DNA from: Pseudidiomarina mangrovi
Lineage (GTDB): Bacteria; Pseudomonadota; Gammaproteobacteria; Enterobacterales; Alteromonadaceae
Length of the DNA stretch: 64,000 nucleotides
Direction: 5' to 3'
Assembly: GCF_003999375.1 (NCBI RefSeq)
Contig: NZ_RJLC01000014.1
Span: forward strand, 142,491 to 206,490
The notes below the pieces were generated by a model. That model had not been told where the DNA came from. It did no database searches and saw only the letters and a list, made by a program, of their open reading frames with translations. A program made the translations under genes and the position numbers. Positions 43,230-52,119 of the stretch are shown in pieces; positions within the stretch are counted from its first letter, which is position 1, and every line of letters begins with the position of its first letter.

Positions 43230-45277
43230 GATTTTGACTCTGTCAGTTGGCGTTTTAACAGGCTATAAATGGCTTTCTGCGCGCGAACCTTACGTTTTTT
43301 CGGCGTCACATAGGCATTACTTTGCTCAGCATCAATGACTCGTGCTTTGCAGTTGTCATGCCATTGCAACTCCATAATGCTCTCTATTGTAGCGCGGGCC
43401 TGCTCGTCATAAATAGGACAACTGGCTTCAACCCGGCGGTCTATATTGCGCTTCATCCAATCTGCCGATGAGATATAGATACGCTGCTGACCGCCATTAT
43501 GAAACATAAACACGCGTGCATGCTCCAGCAGGCGATCAACGATACTACGCACTTCAATCAGTTCACTGAGCCCAGGAACACCGGCTCGCAAGGCACACAT
43601 ACCGCGCACTAATGCCCGAATACGCACCCCAGCACGGCTAGCGCGATAGAGCCGGACAATTAAGGCTTCATCCACTAAATTATTCACCTTAATGAAAATT
43701 TCCGCAGGCTGACCATGCTGCGCTGCGCTGATTTCCGCATCAATGGCGGCCTCAAGGCACTCACGGGTATTGACCGGTGACACTAACAGTTCATGGAAGT
43801 CGTAACGCCGGTAGGGCTGCTCTAAATAGTGAAATACTTGCTCAATTTCATGGCAAATGGTTGGATGCGCGGTGAACAAGCCAAAGTCGGTGTAAATTTC
43901 TGCGGTTTTCTCATTGAAGTTACCGGTGCCGAGGTAGCCATAGCGCCGAACTTGGCCTTGTTCCATACGCTGCACCAGCAGCAACTTAGCGTGCGCTTTG
44001 AGGCCCTGAATACCAAACAGCACACGGATACCCGCATCGGTCATTTCTTTTGACCACTCAATATTGGCTTCTTCGTCAAAACGGGCACGCAATTCCACCA
44101 TTACCGTAACATGTTTACCGTTTCGCACCGCATCCATAAGCGCATGAATCAAGCGTGAATCACGGGCCACGCGATAGATGCAAATAGCAATACGGGTAAC
44201 GGCGGGATCGTAAGCCGCTTGGCGAACGAATTCGGTCACCGCAGCAAAGCTATGATAGGGGAAATACAGTAACACATCGGCTGCCGCAATATTGGCAAAC
44301 ACATTAGCGTGCTTGGTCATACCCGGATGCTGCAACGGCTGTTGATTTGGGTTGACTAAATTAGCCGCCCCCAGTTGCTGAAACTGGGCGAAATCACGGG
44401 TATTACGATAACGACCACCGCCAACAATCGAGTCATAGGCATCCATATCTAAACCATCGCAGAGAAAACGCAACATCCGGCCTGGCATGCGCTTGTCATA
44501 CACCAGCCGCACCGGGTCAGCGCGAAAACGTTGTTTGATACCCTCTTCCATGCGCTCCAAAATACTTTGGTCGATATCGTGTGGCACCCGATAATCAGCA
44601 TCGCGCGTCACTTTGAAGGAAAAATAGGTCAGCTCATCAAACGCCACTATACCGGCAAATAAATCGGGCAAATGACTAGCGACCACATGATCCAGTAGCG
44701 TCACACTCACCACTTTACTGCCACGCCGGCGCGGCAACTCGACAAAACGATGCAGATGGTCGGTCGGTACTTCAATGGCGGCGTAGCTGAGCTGTTGCTG
44801 ATGATTCAGCTCTACAAACAAGTAAATGCGGTCTTGCTTCAGAATTTGCACTAAATCGCTGCGCTCATTCAGCAGCAGCGGTACCACATGACGCTTCACC
44901 TTGTCGTGAAAATAGGCGGCGAGCCACAAGCGCTGATTATCGTTGAGTTGGCTGTCGTCGAGTATATGCACATGGTTATCGGCAAGGGCACTCAGCACTT
45001 GCGCATAAACCCGATCAAACTGCTCTTGTAGGGTCATTACTTTTTGCTGAATACGGGTGAGAAGCTGACTGGCGTCATCGCGTTCTTCGCTACTTGGCGC
45101 AAAGTAAATTGCGCGTCGGACGTCAGCCACCCGCACCTGGAAAAACTCATCCATATTGTTGGAGAAAATGCCTAAAAAGCGCATCCGCTCAATCACCGGA
45201 ACGCTCACATCGGCCGCTTCTTGCAGCACTCTTTCGTTAAAGGCTAACCAACTAAGTTCTTGCTGATAAAACTTCAT
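43226..45277 (-). CDS. ppk1: Polyphosphate kinase 1
   Basis: A 683-residue enzyme polymerising the gamma phosphate of ATP into polyphosphate. The N-terminal domain (ELSWLAFNERVLQEA), the ATP region (PYHSFAAVTEFVRQAA) and the two HKD-like segments (AHAKLLLVQR with the phospho-accepting His, and VFMFHNGGQQRIYISSADWM) are present. Full length for the family. A Pho box lies 57 nt upstream. Confidence 0.96.
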   Translation of the reverse strand: MKFYQQELSWLAFNERVLQEAADVSVPVIERMRFLGIFSNNMDEFFQVRVADVRRAIYFAPSSEERDDASQLLTRIQQKVMTLQEQFDRVYAQVLSALADNHVHILDDSQLNDNQRLWLAAYFHDKVKRHVVPLLLNERSDLVQILKQDRIYLFVELNHQQQLSYAAIEVPTDHLHRFVELPRRRGSKVVSVTLLDHVVASHLPDLFAGIVAFDELTYFSFKVTRDADYRVPHDIDQSILERMEEGIKQRFRADPVRLVYDKRMPGRMLRFLCDGLDMDAYDSIVGGGRYRNTRDFAQFQQLGAANLVNPNQQPLQHPGMTKHANVFANIAAADVLLYFPYHSFAAVTEFVRQAAYDPAVTRIAICIYRVARDSRLIHALMDAVRNGKHVTVMVELRARFDEEANIEWSKEMTDAGIRVLFGIQGLKAHAKLLLVQRMEQGQVRRYGYLGTGNFNEKTAEIYTDFGLFTAHPTICHEIEQVFHYLEQPYRRYDFHELLVSPVNTRECLEAAIDAEISAAQHGQPAEIFIKVNNLVDEALIVRLYRASRAGVRIRALVRGMCALRAGVPGLSELIEVRSIVDRLLEHARVFMFHNGGQQRIYISSADWMKRNIDRRVEASCPIYDEQARATIESIMELQWHDNCKARVIDAEQSNAYVTPKKRKVRAQKAIYSLLKRQLTESKS

Positions 45278-45333
45278 GTTACCGCGCTATGCCGCTGAGA
45301 TAGCACTATCCTAGCGGCTTAAACGTGGATAAA

Positions 45334-45352
45334 TATGACGCTTTTATGACAT
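45334..45352 (-). promoter_or_regulatory. PhoB box upstream of ppk
   Basis: On the minus strand, TGTCATAAAA followed by GTCATA reproduces the tandem heptamer structure of the PhoB consensus (CTGTCAT-AAAW-CTGTCAT), with mismatches only at the first base and at the two bases before the second GTCAT. Its place upstream of ppk-ppx fits the known phosphate-starvation control of these genes in enterics and vibrios. Confidence 0.65.
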
Positions 45353-45381
45353 TTTGCGGATTACTGTGTAATTACAGCTCA

Positions 45382-46254
45382 TTACAATAAATTCAGCGGT
45401 AGTTTGAGGTACACCTTGCCGCTATCGTCAGCGGGTGGCAGGTTACCAGCGCGAATATTCACCTGAATTGAAGGCAAGATCAGGCGCGGCATAGGTAAGG
45501 TAGCATCGCGCGCTTCACGCATAGTGACAAATTCAGCTTGGCTAATACCCTCTTTGACATGTTTGCTATGGCGTTTTTGTGCACCTACAGTGGTCATATA
45601 TTCATGACCGCGGTCGGAACCCTCGGGTGGATAGTCATGACAGACATAAATTTGCGTGGTCTCGGGTAGTGCCAGTATTTTCTCAATGGACGTGTACAGA
45701 ATAGCTGCACTGCCGCCAGGGAAATCACAGCGTGCGGTACCCACATCTGGCATGAACAAGGTATCACCAACAAACGCTAGCTGCTCATCGACAATATAGG
45801 CTAAATCAGCTGGGGTGTGGCCTGGCGTATGTAGCACGCGAACCTGTAAATGGCCTATCTGAAAGCGCTCATCATCGGCAAATAACCGATCAAATTGTGC
45901 GCCATTGGGCAAAAACTCTTTTTCGAGGTTAAACACCTCTTTAAAGATTTTTTGTACCTCACGAATATGTTCACCAATACCAATCAAACCGCCCAATTGC
46001 TGCTTGATAAATGGTGCAGCAGAGAGATGGTCGGCATGGGCGTGAGTTTCTAAGATCCATTGCAGCTGTAATTTATGTTCAACAATATAATCGACCAAAC
46101 GCTGGGCGCCCTTGGTGCTGGTGCGGCCTGATTTATAATCAAAGTCGAGCACCGGGTCGATCACCGCTGCCTGTTTGGAGTCGGGGCAAAACACTACATA
46201 GCTAAAGGTTTCGCTATCATCGTCAAGAAAGGCTTTGACTACGGCATTACTCAT
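45382..46254 (-). CDS. MBL-fold hydrolase (ETHE1/persulfide dioxygenase-like)
   Basis: A 290-residue metallo-beta-lactamase fold enzyme. Metal ligands are complete: THAHADH, LHTPGHTP, VGDTLF and CHDYPP. The order and the ISQAEFVTMREARD tail match the YflN/BigR-linked beta-lactamase hydrolase-like group related to ETHE1 and glyoxalase II, so sulfur or persulfide chemistry is plausible. ATG 46254 has AAGGAGT 5 nt upstream. Confidence 0.88.
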   Translation of the reverse strand: MSNAVVKAFLDDDSETFSYVVFCPDSKQAAVIDPVLDFDYKSGRTSTKGAQRLVDYIVEHKLQLQWILETHAHADHLSAAPFIKQQLGGLIGIGEHIREVQKIFKEVFNLEKEFLPNGAQFDRLFADDERFQIGHLQVRVLHTPGHTPADLAYIVDEQLAFVGDTLFMPDVGTARCDFPGGSAAILYTSIEKILALPETTQIYVCHDYPPEGSDRGHEYMTTVGAQKRHSKHVKEGISQAEFVTMREARDATLPMPRLILPSIQVNIRAGNLPPADDSGKVYLKLPLNLL

Positions 46255-46331
46255 GATGGACTCCTTCTGCTGGCTTATGATTAAGGCTACCACTGTCCTA
46301 GTTAAGTCAAAACTAAAATAATGGATCAGTC

Positions 46332-46357
46332 AAAAAAAAGCGACCCGTAGGTCGCTT
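46332..46357 (-). terminator. Rho-independent terminator of ompW
   Basis: On the minus strand AGCGACC, loop TACG, GGTCGCT and then eight T residues. It follows the ompW stop by 20 bp. Confidence 0.85.
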
Positions 46358-46377
46358 GGTATCGTCACGCCGATGAT

Positions 46378-47073
46378 TTAAAAGGTATAACGAACACCCG
46401 CCATAGCGACTACTGGGTCGATGCGAACATCAACGGTTTGTACTGTAGCACCATTGACTTTCACCGAGCCAACCGTGTCGATATCCATTTTACTGACCAT
46501 AAAATGTAAGCCCCAGTTATCATCTAACTTCACATTCACCCCAGCTTGCAAGGCATAGCCCCAGCTATTTTTGAGGGTTAAGCTAATATCGTCGGCAGGC
46601 GTGGTAGCGCCCAAATCTTGCAAGGCACTCACTAACGCGCCATCGGCTTTTTCACTGAAAAACCAAGTGTAGTTCAGCCCCACCCCAACAAACGGGTCAA
46701 AGCGGTCATTGCTCATTGGGAAATGGTACTGTGCCAACAAGGTGGGTGGTAAATGCTTGGTTTTACCAACTTTGAGGCCGGCCAAAGCACCATCTGCATA
46801 AATATCATGACTAAATGGCGTTGCGGCAATCAACTCCACCGTCCACTCAGGGCTAACTTTATAATCAAAGGTTAAACCTAGCTGAGTATTGGTATTAACG
46901 TTAACGCCGGTCGATCCTGCTGGTAAGCTGGCAAGCTGCTCAACAACATTCAATGAGCCGCTGCTATCATTGGGCATCACCCCAATTGCCCCCACGTTTA
47001 CGCTAATATCGGCCAGCGCCGGAGTTACGGCAAAGGCTATAGCTAACGCGCCAGCAACATACGATTTTTTCAT
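46378..47073 (-). CDS. ompW: OmpW-family outer membrane protein
   Basis: A 231-residue small barrel with a signal peptide (to about TPALA). It shows the OmpW patterns: VNTNTQLGLTFDYKVSPEWTVELIAATPFSHDI, LPPTLLAQYHF, PFVGVGLNYTWFF and a C-terminal AGVRYTF. OmpW forms a narrow hydrophobic channel. An FNR-type palindrome at 47143-47156 suggests oxygen-dependent control, as in E. coli. Confidence 0.95.
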   Translation of the reverse strand: MKKSYVAGALAIAFAVTPALADISVNVGAIGVMPNDSSGSLNVVEQLASLPAGSTGVNVNTNTQLGLTFDYKVSPEWTVELIAATPFSHDIYADGALAGLKVGKTKHLPPTLLAQYHFPMSNDRFDPFVGVGLNYTWFFSEKADGALVSALQDLGATTPADDISLTLKNSWGYALQAGVNVKLDDNWGLHFMVSKMDIDTVGSVKVNGATVQTVDVRIDPVVAMAGVRYTF

Positions 47074-47142
47074 CTCACTACTCCTTGGGTCACCTAAATG
47101 GTTGGTATACCCACATTGTACTTAGGGAAAAGATGCCAGATG

Positions 47143-47156
47143 TTGATCGCGATCAA
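47143..47156. promoter_or_regulatory. FNR-type site upstream of ompW
   Basis: TTGAT-CGCG-ATCAA is a perfect match to the FNR consensus TTGAT-N4-ATCAA. It lies 70 bp upstream of the ompW ATG and 120 bp from the divergent YebC-family gene, so it could serve either. Confidence 0.7.
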
Positions 47157-47277
47157 CTAAATCAGCGGCTTTAGGTAACTTTCACCCAAATATCCGTGCT
47201 GATGGTAAAACTAGATTATCAACCCTAACTCGCGCTAGAATTGCTGCCTAAATTTTACCTGAACGCGAGAGTTTGTT

Positions 47278-47994
47278 ATGGGTCGTGCTTATCAAAACCG
47301 TAAAGAGTCGATGGCAAAAACCGCCACCGCAAAAAGCAAAGTGTATAGCAAATATGGTCGGCAAATTTATGTGGTGGCCAAACAAGGTGGCACCGACCCA
47401 TCGGGTAACCTGTCGCTGCGTAGCTTGATCGATAGCGCCAAGAAGGACCAAGTACCTGCCCACGTGATTGAAAAAGCGTTGGATAAAGCCAAAGGTGGTG
47501 CCGGCGAAGATTATGCGCCAGCTGTATACGAAGGTTTTGGCCCGGGTAACGTGATGGTGATGGTTGAGGCATTAACCGATAACCCAAACCGTACCATTAC
47601 CGAAGTACGCAACTGCTTTACCAAAACCAAAGCTAAAATTGGCGCACCGGGTAGTGTTGCGCACATGTTTGACCATGTCGCTATTTTAGTCTTTCACGGT
47701 ATTGACGAAGATACTGCACTTGAAGCATTGATGATGGGTGATGTGGACGTTACTGACATTGAAGCCGATGGCGATAAAATCACGGTATTTGCTCCGCACA
47801 CTGAGTCGCATAAAGCCAAATTAGCATTATTTGAAGCGTTTCCAGATTTGAGCTTTGAGGTGGATGAAATTCAGTACTTACCGCACGTTATGACCGATGT
47901 CAGCGGTGATGATATTGCTATGTTTGAGAAGTTTTTAGACATGCTCAACGACTGTGACGACGTACAAAACGTCTACCACAACGCGCAATACTAG
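47278..47994 (+). CDS. YebC/PmpR-family (YeeN-type) regulator
   Basis: A 238-residue protein with the family opening ([15 protein letters not shown]), then [47 protein letters not shown] and the acidic end [13 protein letters not shown]. YebC proteins act on translation of proline-rich stretches or bind DNA. This is the shorter YeeN-like paralogue and not the ruvC-linked yebC. Its stop overlaps the convergent GGDEF gene by 4 bp. Confidence 0.9.
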   Translation: MGRAYQNRKESMAKTATAKSKVYSKYGRQIYVVAKQGGTDPSGNLSLRSLIDSAKKDQVPAHVIEKALDKAKGGAGEDYAPAVYEGFGPGNVMVMVEALTDNPNRTITEVRNCFTKTKAKIGAPGSVAHMFDHVAILVFHGIDEDTALEALMMGDVDVTDIEADGDKITVFAPHTESHKAKLALFEAFPDLSFEVDEIQYLPHVMTDVSGDDIAMFEKFLDMLNDCDDVQNVYHNAQY

Positions 47995-49865
47995 TTGCTA
48001 ACCACGCGGTTTCGGCCGCTGGCTTTGGCTTGATAGAGCGCTTTATCAGCCCGCCGTAATAGGTCGGTGGGCTCATCACCTATACTGTACAGCGTCACCC
48101 CAAACGAAATGGTTAAGCGGCCAAACTCGCTATGCTGGTGGTGCAAATCCAGTTCTGCCACAGCCAAACGTGCTTGCTCAGCGAGTTGCCGCGCCTGCTC
48201 AAGCGCATGCGTTGGCACCAAAACAGCCAATTCCTCACCGCCATAGCGATACACCCGTCCCGCCTCAATACTCTGCACCAAACAACTAGCGATCGCTTGC
48301 AAGGCAATATCACCTGCTTCATGGCCGTAGTTATCGTTGTAGCCTTTGAAATGATCGACATCACCCAATAACAAGGCCACTGCATGGCTCGGTTGCTGCG
48401 TACATAATGCGTCGATGTCGCGGTCTAAGGCTCGGCGGTTAAATAAGCCGGTTAAGCCATCCAAATGCGCCATCTGCGCCAACTTCTCATTGGCCTGCTG
48501 CAGTTGTTCAGTGCGTTTGGTGACTTCACGTTCCAGCGTCTCCTGCTCAATACTGATATGCTGTGACATGTCCCGTAAGGTGCGCGCTAGTAAGCCAATC
48601 TCATTGTTGACCGCCACCGGTAAACGAATGTCACCACTCGCTATGGTCTGATAGTGGCCACGACTTACCGCCTCTGCCGCGTGTTGGAGTTGTTGTAACG
48701 GGCGACTTATGCGATGCCGAACAAACAGCCATACCACTAATAACACCGCGAGCAATAGCGCCGCACCCAGACCGGCAATGGAGAGAGACGCAGTCATCGC
48801 CTCGGTACGAATCATTGCTAGCGGATAGCGCGTGACATGATACCAGTTAGGCCCCGCCACAAAAGTTACGACCAACAGTGATTCACCATCACTACTTTGC
48901 AAAAATTGCTGCGGCCCTGAAGCCTGCGGAGGGTTATCACGAATTTGCTGATAGAGCGCTGCTAAGGGCTCAAGACCGGGCTTATTGACATCGATAATAC
49001 CAATATACTCGTTATTCTCTTGGTAGCGCTGCGGCCCCGCCACCAGCTGGCTTTGTTGATTAAAGATATAATACTCAACGGCCGGGGTTGAATCGCTGAC
49101 CAAGGCGTTCATGACATCATCCACATAAACATCATGACTCGGTGTGATCAAGTGACGGCCCTGATAATCCACTGGGCGTTGATAGGTGATCACCCAATGC
49201 CCTGCTGACTCATCAAAATAAAGACCTGTCCAGTTGGGTATGCGCTGCGGATTATTCGCCTGCAGCGTAGAGCCAACAACCGCATATGCAGTGATATCCA
49301 AATCAGCTCGAGCCAATAAGCCCCACGCACTCTCTGGCCAATAATTCAACAATACGTTTTCGGGCATGGTGACATGGGTATTGGCAAAGCGGTGCTGCCA
49401 GGCTGGACCAAGCTGATTGAGCAATTCTAATGCTAACATAATCCGTGCTTGTAACTCCTCGTCACGAGGTTTCGACCACGGCCCAATAAAAGCGCTCAAG
49501 GCCTGCCAATACACGTTATCGAGGGTAACTCCAGTATGAAAGCGTTGCTGCAGCCGCCGCACTCCGGGTGACGTTTCGTCAGTCCATTGCTGATAGCGTT
49601 GCAGTAATTGTGGATCGTTCTGGCGAGCGGTATACGCTGACACAAACAACTGCGCAAAGGTTGCAGTTGTTTGTTCAGCTTCAATAAAGAAGTTACGCCC
49701 AGCTTGCACGCGTTGCTCAGCAAGCAGGGCCATATTAGCGATTTGCTGGTCACGTGTTTGCGCCATTGAGGCCCAAAATACCGCACCCGTGACCAATGTC
49801 ACCAATAATGCTGACCAGACAAAAATTTGCCTTAACAGCTGCCTACTGAGCGCAAACTGCTGCAC
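47991..49865 (-). CDS. Sensor diguanylate cyclase with periplasmic domain, HAMP and GGDEF
   Basis: A 624-residue protein: first membrane helix at about 10-32, a periplasmic region of about 320 residues of Cache-like size, a second helix near 365-390, HAMP, a coiled linker ([23 protein letters not shown]) and a GGDEF domain. The active site reads GGEEL, with Leu in place of the usual Phe; the preceding RxxD inhibitory site is absent. Other GGDEF residues are intact. It starts with GTG 49865, 7 nt after the oligopeptidase B stop, so both are in one operon. Confidence 0.88.
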   Translation of the reverse strand: MQQFALSRQLLRQIFVWSALLVTLVTGAVFWASMAQTRDQQIANMALLAEQRVQAGRNFFIEAEQTTATFAQLFVSAYTARQNDPQLLQRYQQWTDETSPGVRRLQQRFHTGVTLDNVYWQALSAFIGPWSKPRDEELQARIMLALELLNQLGPAWQHRFANTHVTMPENVLLNYWPESAWGLLARADLDITAYAVVGSTLQANNPQRIPNWTGLYFDESAGHWVITYQRPVDYQGRHLITPSHDVYVDDVMNALVSDSTPAVEYYIFNQQSQLVAGPQRYQENNEYIGIIDVNKPGLEPLAALYQQIRDNPPQASGPQQFLQSSDGESLLVVTFVAGPNWYHVTRYPLAMIRTEAMTASLSIAGLGAALLLAVLLVVWLFVRHRISRPLQQLQHAAEAVSRGHYQTIASGDIRLPVAVNNEIGLLARTLRDMSQHISIEQETLEREVTKRTEQLQQANEKLAQMAHLDGLTGLFNRRALDRDIDALCTQQPSHAVALLLGDVDHFKGYNDNYGHEAGDIALQAIASCLVQSIEAGRVYRYGGEELAVLVPTHALEQARQLAEQARLAVAELDLHHQHSEFGRLTISFGVTLYSIGDEPTDLLRRADKALYQAKASGRNRVVSN

Positions 49866-49872
49866 TAATCAC

Positions 49873-52017
49873 TCACTTTTGTTCCAATAAGTTAAGGATA
49901 AAGGCATATTCTTCAGCGATTTCTTTCAGTCGCGAGAAACGCCCCGATGCGCCGCCATGGCCAGCCGACATATTGGTTTTAAACATCAATGGGTTGCTAT
50001 CGGTTTTGTGCTCACGCAATTTCGCCACCCATTTGGCCGGCTCAAAGTACTGTACTTGCGAATCATGCAAGCCGGTAGTGACTAAAATAGCTGGATAAGC
50101 CTTTTTACTGACTTGGTCATAGGGCGAATACGACAGCATATAATCGTAATACTCTTTTTGCTTCGGATTGCCCCACTCGTCAAATTCATTGGTGGTGAGC
50201 GGTATGCTCTCATCTAACATAGTGGTGACCACATCAACAAAGGGTACATGTGCCATTAAGCCGCGATATTTCTCCGGCGCCATGTTAGCCACTGCGCCCA
50301 TCAATAAGCCACCAGCACTGCCACCCATACCAAATACTTTATCGGCCGCTGCATAGCCTTCTTTGACCAAGTGGTCGGTGACATCAATATAGTCGGTAAA
50401 GGTGTTAATTTTCTTCAGTAATTTGCCATCTTCGTACCAATGACGACCCATTTCTTGGCCGCCACGAATGTGGGCGATGGCGTAAACGAAGCCGCGATCA
50501 ACCAGTGAAAAGACCGTACTGCGGAACGATGGGTCAGACGACGAGCCATACGAGCCATAGGCATACTGATACAGCGGTGCTGTGCCATCAAATTTAGTCC
50601 CTTTACGGTACAACAAGGTCACTGGAATCATGACGCCATCACGCGCTGTAGCCCAGGTACGAGTGGTTTCGTAGCGACTGGCGTCATAATTGGGTACCGG
50701 GGCCCGCTTCAACAGCTCTTGCTCAGCGGTTGCCATGTTGTAGGCGTACACCGTGCGTGGCGTCGTCAGCGATGAATAGGTATAGCGTAAAATCGGCGTA
50801 TCTTGCTCGACGTTCACTTCGAAGCTGGTGACATAGGCCTCTTCATCGGTGGCGATCACTGTGGCTGCGGCCATATCTTGCCACGGCAAAATACGAATTA
50901 AACGCAGGCCATTACGGCGTTCATTGAGCGCTAGGTAATCTTTGAACACCGTCATGTCTTGAATAAACACCGCATCATCATGAGCGACTAACGGCTGCCA
51001 GTTAGCACGGTCGCCTAGGGCGTCGGTGCTGACCTGCATGATTTGGTAGTTCGGTGCATTCCAATCGGTACGGATGATCCAGCGCCCATCAATGTGGTCG
51101 GCGCTGTAACTAAAGTGGCGCTCACGTGGCGCTATGACTTGAAACTCGCCATCGGGCTGGTCTGCATTCAATACCAGCATTTCATCTGACACCGTGGCAC
51201 TCAAATTGATCACAATGTAGTTGCCATCGGTAGTGTTATTCACCCACATATAGAAGCTGGTATCGGTATTTTCATAAACCAATTCAGCGCTATCTACCGG
51301 AGCACCAACTTTATATTTCATCACGCGAGTAGACAGCAGCGTCTGCGGGTCATTCTCAATCACGAATACCGTTTCGTTGTCTTTGGCCCAAGCGATTGCG
51401 GCAGACAAACCAACCAGTTGCTCTTCATAGTCGAAACCGGTGGTTAAATCACGAATGTGCAATTCATACTGGCGACGACCGGTGGTGTCGACCATATACG
51501 CCAATAATTGTTGGTTCGGGCTAATCTGCAGATTACTTACCTGCATGAACTTTTTGCCATCAGCGAGTTTGTTAACATCTAGAATGATTTGCTCGGTGCC
51601 TTCCGCAATATGGGTACGCACATAAATTGGATACTCTTTACCGGCTTCATAACGTTGGCTGTAGCTATAATCGCCGCGCACGTAAGGTACCGAGGCATCG
51701 TCCTGAGCAATACGGCTAATCACTTCCTGCTCAAGTGTTGCAGTCAGGTCAGCGTAGCTGGCGCGGTAGGCATCGTAATAGGCATTTTCAGCTTCGAGGT
51801 GGGCAATCACGTCGGTGGCAGCGCGCTCATCATCACGCAGCCAATAGTACGGGTCGTCACGGTCACCGTTGGGTGAGGTCACCGTATATGCGACCTTTTT
51901 CGCCACCGGTGGGGCTATGGCCGATTCTGGCGCCGGCTTATCGCTGCATGCGGCAAGCAAAGTTGCCACCATGGTAAGACAGCATAGATTGATAAATAAC
52001 CGTTTAAACTGTGTCAT
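49873..52017 (-). CDS. Lipoprotein oligopeptidase B (S9 family)
   Basis: A 714-residue prolyl-oligopeptidase family member. An N-terminal lipobox (LLAAC) is followed by a beta-propeller (about 60-430) and an alpha/beta-hydrolase domain with Ser in GGSAGG, Asp near LHDSQV and His in SAGHGG. The sequence around RGGQEMGRHWYEDGK fits oligopeptidase B, which cleaves after Arg or Lys. Classical OpB is cytosolic, so export as a lipoprotein is unusual. Confidence 0.9.
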   Translation of the reverse strand: MTQFKRLFINLCCLTMVATLLAACSDKPAPESAIAPPVAKKVAYTVTSPNGDRDDPYYWLRDDERAATDVIAHLEAENAYYDAYRASYADLTATLEQEVISRIAQDDASVPYVRGDYSYSQRYEAGKEYPIYVRTHIAEGTEQIILDVNKLADGKKFMQVSNLQISPNQQLLAYMVDTTGRRQYELHIRDLTTGFDYEEQLVGLSAAIAWAKDNETVFVIENDPQTLLSTRVMKYKVGAPVDSAELVYENTDTSFYMWVNNTTDGNYIVINLSATVSDEMLVLNADQPDGEFQVIAPRERHFSYSADHIDGRWIIRTDWNAPNYQIMQVSTDALGDRANWQPLVAHDDAVFIQDMTVFKDYLALNERRNGLRLIRILPWQDMAAATVIATDEEAYVTSFEVNVEQDTPILRYTYSSLTTPRTVYAYNMATAEQELLKRAPVPNYDASRYETTRTWATARDGVMIPVTLLYRKGTKFDGTAPLYQYAYGSYGSSSDPSFRSTVFSLVDRGFVYAIAHIRGGQEMGRHWYEDGKLLKKINTFTDYIDVTDHLVKEGYAAADKVFGMGGSAGGLLMGAVANMAPEKYRGLMAHVPFVDVVTTMLDESIPLTTNEFDEWGNPKQKEYYDYMLSYSPYDQVSKKAYPAILVTTGLHDSQVQYFEPAKWVAKLREHKTDSNPLMFKTNMSAGHGGASGRFSRLKEIAEEYAFILNLLEQK

Positions 52018-52119
52018 GATCTCGTCTCTCAGGCTGAAATGTGCTATTAAAGATGAACTAATTCTATCCTATAGAGTTGCTCTGCAACTCACAACTAGAA
52101 CGCGTAGCAAAGTCTATTG

